This document shows, in pieces, positions 62,122 through 64,000 of a DNA stretch of 64,000 nucleotides. The first letter of the stretch is position 1; each line of letters begins with the position of its first letter. Origin of the DNA: Bacillota bacterium. Its GTDB lineage: Bacteria; Bacillota; UBA4882; UBA8346. The DNA lies in NCBI GenBank assembly GCA_023392595.1, contig JAEVYU010000056.1:62001-126000 (forward strand). The letters are read 5' to 3'. The position numbers and the translations under genes were made by a program. Below the pieces are notes generated by a model that worked only from the letters and a program-made list of their open reading frames with translations, was not told the origin of the DNA and searched no databases.

Positions 62122-62330
62122 CAATTTCGTTTAGGATTTGTTGCTTGAGTTGATTATCTGCCAAATCACCTCACCTACCCTATATACAATAAATACAAAA
62201 TAATTACTAAGTCCAATCGCAAATTAATTATTTAATTCATAAAATATTATCGTATCATAATCATACAATATCATATAAGTTCCTTATGCCACCCTAAACA
62301 CAACCCATTAAATAGGGGGTGATAAACAAA

Positions 62331-62765
62331 ATGAGCGAAAATGATTATTCCGCTCAAAGTGAATATGACGTAAATGCCCAATATATAGATTATACAGATT
62401 ATAATGTATATGCCGACCAAGGTGGCTGTTTCTGGGTCCCGGGAGGCCGTGTATGCAGAGATCCCTGGAGAGGCATAGAATGTTTTTATCCACAATTTGG
62501 AGGACCTCCTAGTTGCCGTCCATTACCTGGATTTGGCCCCGGGTTTGGTCCCGGATTTCGGCCTGGATTCAGACCTGGGAGACCTGGATTCCGACCTGGA
62601 AGACCCGGAGGACCAGGAAGACCAGGTGGAGAAAGGCCCGAAAGACCTGAAGGCCCTGGGGGAGGAAGACCAGGCGGACCGGGAGGAGAGAGACCTGGTG
62701 GAGAAAGGCCTGAAAGACCTGAAAGTCCCGGAGGAGGTAGACCAGGAGGACCAGGAAGGCCCTGA
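62331..62765 (+). CDS. Gly/Pro/Arg-rich low-complexity protein
   Basis: 144 residues. A Tyr/Asp-rich N-terminus (SEYDVNAQYIDYTDYNVY) and a Cys-containing middle (CFWVPGGRVCRDPWRG, SCRP) precede ~80 residues of GFGPGFRPG then GGERPERPEGPGG-type repeats. No signal peptide. Composition is like exosporium or spore-coat proteins. GGGGGTGAT lies before the ATG at 62331. Followed by a strong terminator. Confidence 0.75.
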   Translation: MSENDYSAQSEYDVNAQYIDYTDYNVYADQGGCFWVPGGRVCRDPWRGIECFYPQFGGPPSCRPLPGFGPGFGPGFRPGFRPGRPGFRPGRPGGPGRPGGERPERPEGPGGGRPGGPGGERPGGERPERPESPGGGRPGGPGRP

Positions 62766-62790
62766 TTTAAGATCTTTTAATCCTCATCGG

Positions 62791-62836
62791 TTTCAAAGGT
62801 GAAGCATATTAAGTATTGCTTCACCTTTGAAATTTT
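62791..62836 (+). terminator. terminator
   Basis: Perfect 16-bp stem TTTCAAAGGTGAAGCA with its complement, 10-nt loop, then TTTTC. Confidence 0.88.
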
Positions 62837-62853
62837 CATTGAAACCAATATGA

Positions 62854-62946
62854 TTAATAACGATTTCCTTTACTTTGCCCATTCCGGTGCCGTTTGAATG
62901 CTTTATAGCCCGTCATTCTAGCCCCACAAGCCAGACAAACAAACAT
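62854..62946 (-). CDS. possible 30-residue Cys protein
   Basis: Reads MFVCLACGARMTGYKAFKRH and ends ..GNRY. AAGGAGG lies only 2 nt before the ATG. CLAC could be half a zinc site. No family recognised. Confidence 0.35.
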   Translation of the reverse strand: MFVCLACGARMTGYKAFKRHRNGQSKGNRY

Positions 62947-62994
62947 ATCCTCCTTGTACAGATTTTTACCAGTTAATAGAAATGTAGACGATTT

Positions 62995-63068
62995 TTCAGG
63001 CTTGAAATTGTAATGTTTCTACAATTTAAAAGCATCAGCTACTTTAAAAATACAACTAAATTCCCAAG
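62995..63068. repeat. dispersed repeat D, copy 2
   Basis: Second copy of 56583-56668, followed by a repeat-E core at 63076 (GCGAGAAGAATTGGAAATGG). Confidence 0.8.
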
Positions 63069-63164
63069 TGTAGTTGAACTTTGCGAGAAGAATTGGAAAT
63101 GGCGATGGAGTAAGACAGAGGGGTATTATAAGTAAATTAACCACTCAATCGGTCTGGTTTATAT

Positions 63165-63707
63165 TTGAAGAAACGGGCTGAACAAAATAATAAATATTTG
63201 CGGAATAGGCAATCCTATTTCGTGGAGGAGAAAGTCTTGCCATTCGATAAAGGGATTTATTATTTACTTGTCGCCTTAGCTTTTGGAATTGCAGCCTTAG
63301 TATTGATTCCCAAAAAACAATATAAAAAATTTTTTATTTATGGACTACTTTTTGGGGGAATCCTAGATATGTTCATTATCATTATTTTTAGTGGCCTTTT
63401 TCAGTTATTTAAGTATTTTTATATTGGCTCATTTAGTATTTTAGGGCTTTTTTCTTTCTGGACCCCCATAGCTTGGATTTTTACGTTTATGATATATCTT
63501 TATTTTTTACCAGTCAGAAAAATATTTTTATATCCGTATGTGACCAGTTTTATAGCTTTTGGTTATATGGTAGGACAAGCTTTTAAGGGAATAGGACTAT
63601 TTAAGTTTTATGATGGTTATTTATATTTTATGCCTTTTACCTTTATCATATGGTTTTCTCTTGCAGCTTGGGCGTATATTAAAGGGGAAAAGATTACTTT
63701 ACGATAA
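63165..63707 (+). CDS. multi-pass membrane protein of unknown function
   Basis: 180 residues with about five membrane segments (YYLLVALAFGIAALVLI, FFIYGLLFGGILDMFIIIIF, FWTPIAWIFTFMIYLYFLPV, VTSFIAFGYMVGQAF, FMPFTFIIWFSLAAWAYI). It resembles the CBO0543 type of small Bacillota membrane proteins, without certainty. The TTG start has no strong ribosome-binding site; a later start is possible. Confidence 0.7.
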   Translation: MKKRAEQNNKYLRNRQSYFVEEKVLPFDKGIYYLLVALAFGIAALVLIPKKQYKKFFIYGLLFGGILDMFIIIIFSGLFQLFKYFYIGSFSILGLFSFWTPIAWIFTFMIYLYFLPVRKIFLYPYVTSFIAFGYMVGQAFKGIGLFKFYDGYLYFMPFTFIIWFSLAAWAYIKGEKITLR

Positions 63708-63852
63708 TAGCACTGAAAAAATAACCCTGCCCAAGGAGACTATCCCAATCTTGATTGAATTTTTCCCCTGTCAAGCTATCAGGTCTCATCAATATATTAA
63801 TTAAATTTTACAATATTTTTTGGAAAAGTCTATATAAAATAAGGAATATAAA

Positions 63853-63888
63853 AAATCTCACTGTCCAAAGCGACAATGGGACTTTTTT
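63853..63888 (+). terminator. probable terminator
   Basis: Imperfect stem TCTCACTGTC / GACAATGGGA with a CAAAGC loop and a TTTTTT tail, 150 nt after the membrane-protein gene. Confidence 0.6.
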
Positions 63889-63937
63889 ATTGCCGTAGTC
63901 GATTCCCCGTTTAACTATTTATAAGAGGATAATCCAT

Positions 63938-64000
63938 CTAAATGAAGCTGCTAAAACTGCACCCACAAGATCCACCAGATAGACCTTTTAAACCACTCGC
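63938..64000 (-). CDS. 3' part of a MADGLKG-like small protein (cut by window end)
   Basis: The minus strand reads ASGLKGLSGGSCGCSFSSFI and stops at 63938. It resembles the start of the peptide at 59152 (MADGLKGLWDGF..GCGC). The start lies outside the window. Confidence 0.5.
   Translation of the reverse strand, partial: ASGLKGLSGGSCGCSFSSFI

Noticed and set aside
62497..62802. Second-frame reading of the Gly/Pro/Arg-rich gene (101 codons)
   Set aside because: Alternative frame of a repetitive gene; the frame with a ribosome-binding site at 62331 is preferred.

Overview
The window looks like chromosomal DNA of an endospore-forming, Gram-positive Bacillota. It carries sigG and spoIIR, strong AGGAGG-type ribosome-binding sites, consensus sigma-A promoters, tRNAs with encoded CCA, and ABC sugar importers under LacI control. 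The proteins and the dispersed repeats resemble a Hydrogenispora/Limnochordia-like lineage, but that placement is inference only.

Layout. 0.5-1.4 kb: a PocR-AraC regulator. 2-8.2 kb (minus strand): a sugar operon in the order binding protein, two permeases, GH1 enzyme, LacI regulator, beta-phosphoglucomutase. Its GH1 enzyme has Gln where the family has its acid/base Glu. 8.5-19.2 kb: tRNA-Arg, tRNA-Gly and mostly housekeeping or exported proteins (DUF523, zinc-ribbon protein, metallophosphoesterase, a 699-residue exported ankyrin protein, TypA/BipA, an exported propeller-like protein). 19.2-23.7 kb: an accessory stretch of duplicated and decayed sequence (PD-(D/E)XK protein, split radC remnant, DUF6809 gene and its dead copy, an Xre regulator). 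23.9-39.4 kb: a complete type I-C CRISPR-Cas locus with 40-repeat and 36-repeat arrays, cas3-cas5c-cas8c-cas7-cas4-cas1-cas2, an embedded RAYT-type transposase and a WYL regulator. 40.2-42.2 kb: a two-gene ATPase module bounded by inverted 27-bp repeats. 42.8-50.5 kb (minus strand): a second sugar operon with a GH65 phosphorylase, importer, beta-phosphoglucomutase and LacI regulator. 50.6-53.6 kb: an AlkZ-related protein, spoIIR, sigG and tRNA-Leu. 53.7-56.5 kb: a nucleotidyltransferase with a broken partial copy, flanking a MarR-thioesterase pair. 56.6-64 kb: small, low-complexity, spore-coat-like and accessory genes, including a DUF4157-cysteine-peptidase protein.

Most notable signal. Between the cas operon and the WYL gene (35.42-35.62 kb) lies a solitary repeat-like sequence. 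It has GTCG, a 7-bp stem, and the exact last 13 bases of the array repeat, followed by a short spacer and a rho-independent terminator. The first 16 spacer bases match 15/16 to a site 121 bp upstream that is preceded by TTC, the usual I-C PAM. The only mismatch in those 16 is at position 6, a base that type I guides do not pair. The target overlies the -35 region of the likely promoter reading toward a 54-codon small gene, the RAYT gene and cas3. This is the architecture of a CreR/CreA regulatory guide RNA, here for a type I-C system.

Second notable signal. The first sugar operon pairs a GH1 enzyme lacking its acid/base Glu with a beta-phosphoglucomutase. A retaining beta-glucosidase that used phosphate in place of water would release beta-glucose 1-phosphate, which is that mutase's substrate. 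The second operon shows the known form of this logic (GH65 phosphorylase plus beta-phosphoglucomutase), so the first may be a GH1 phosphorolysis pathway.
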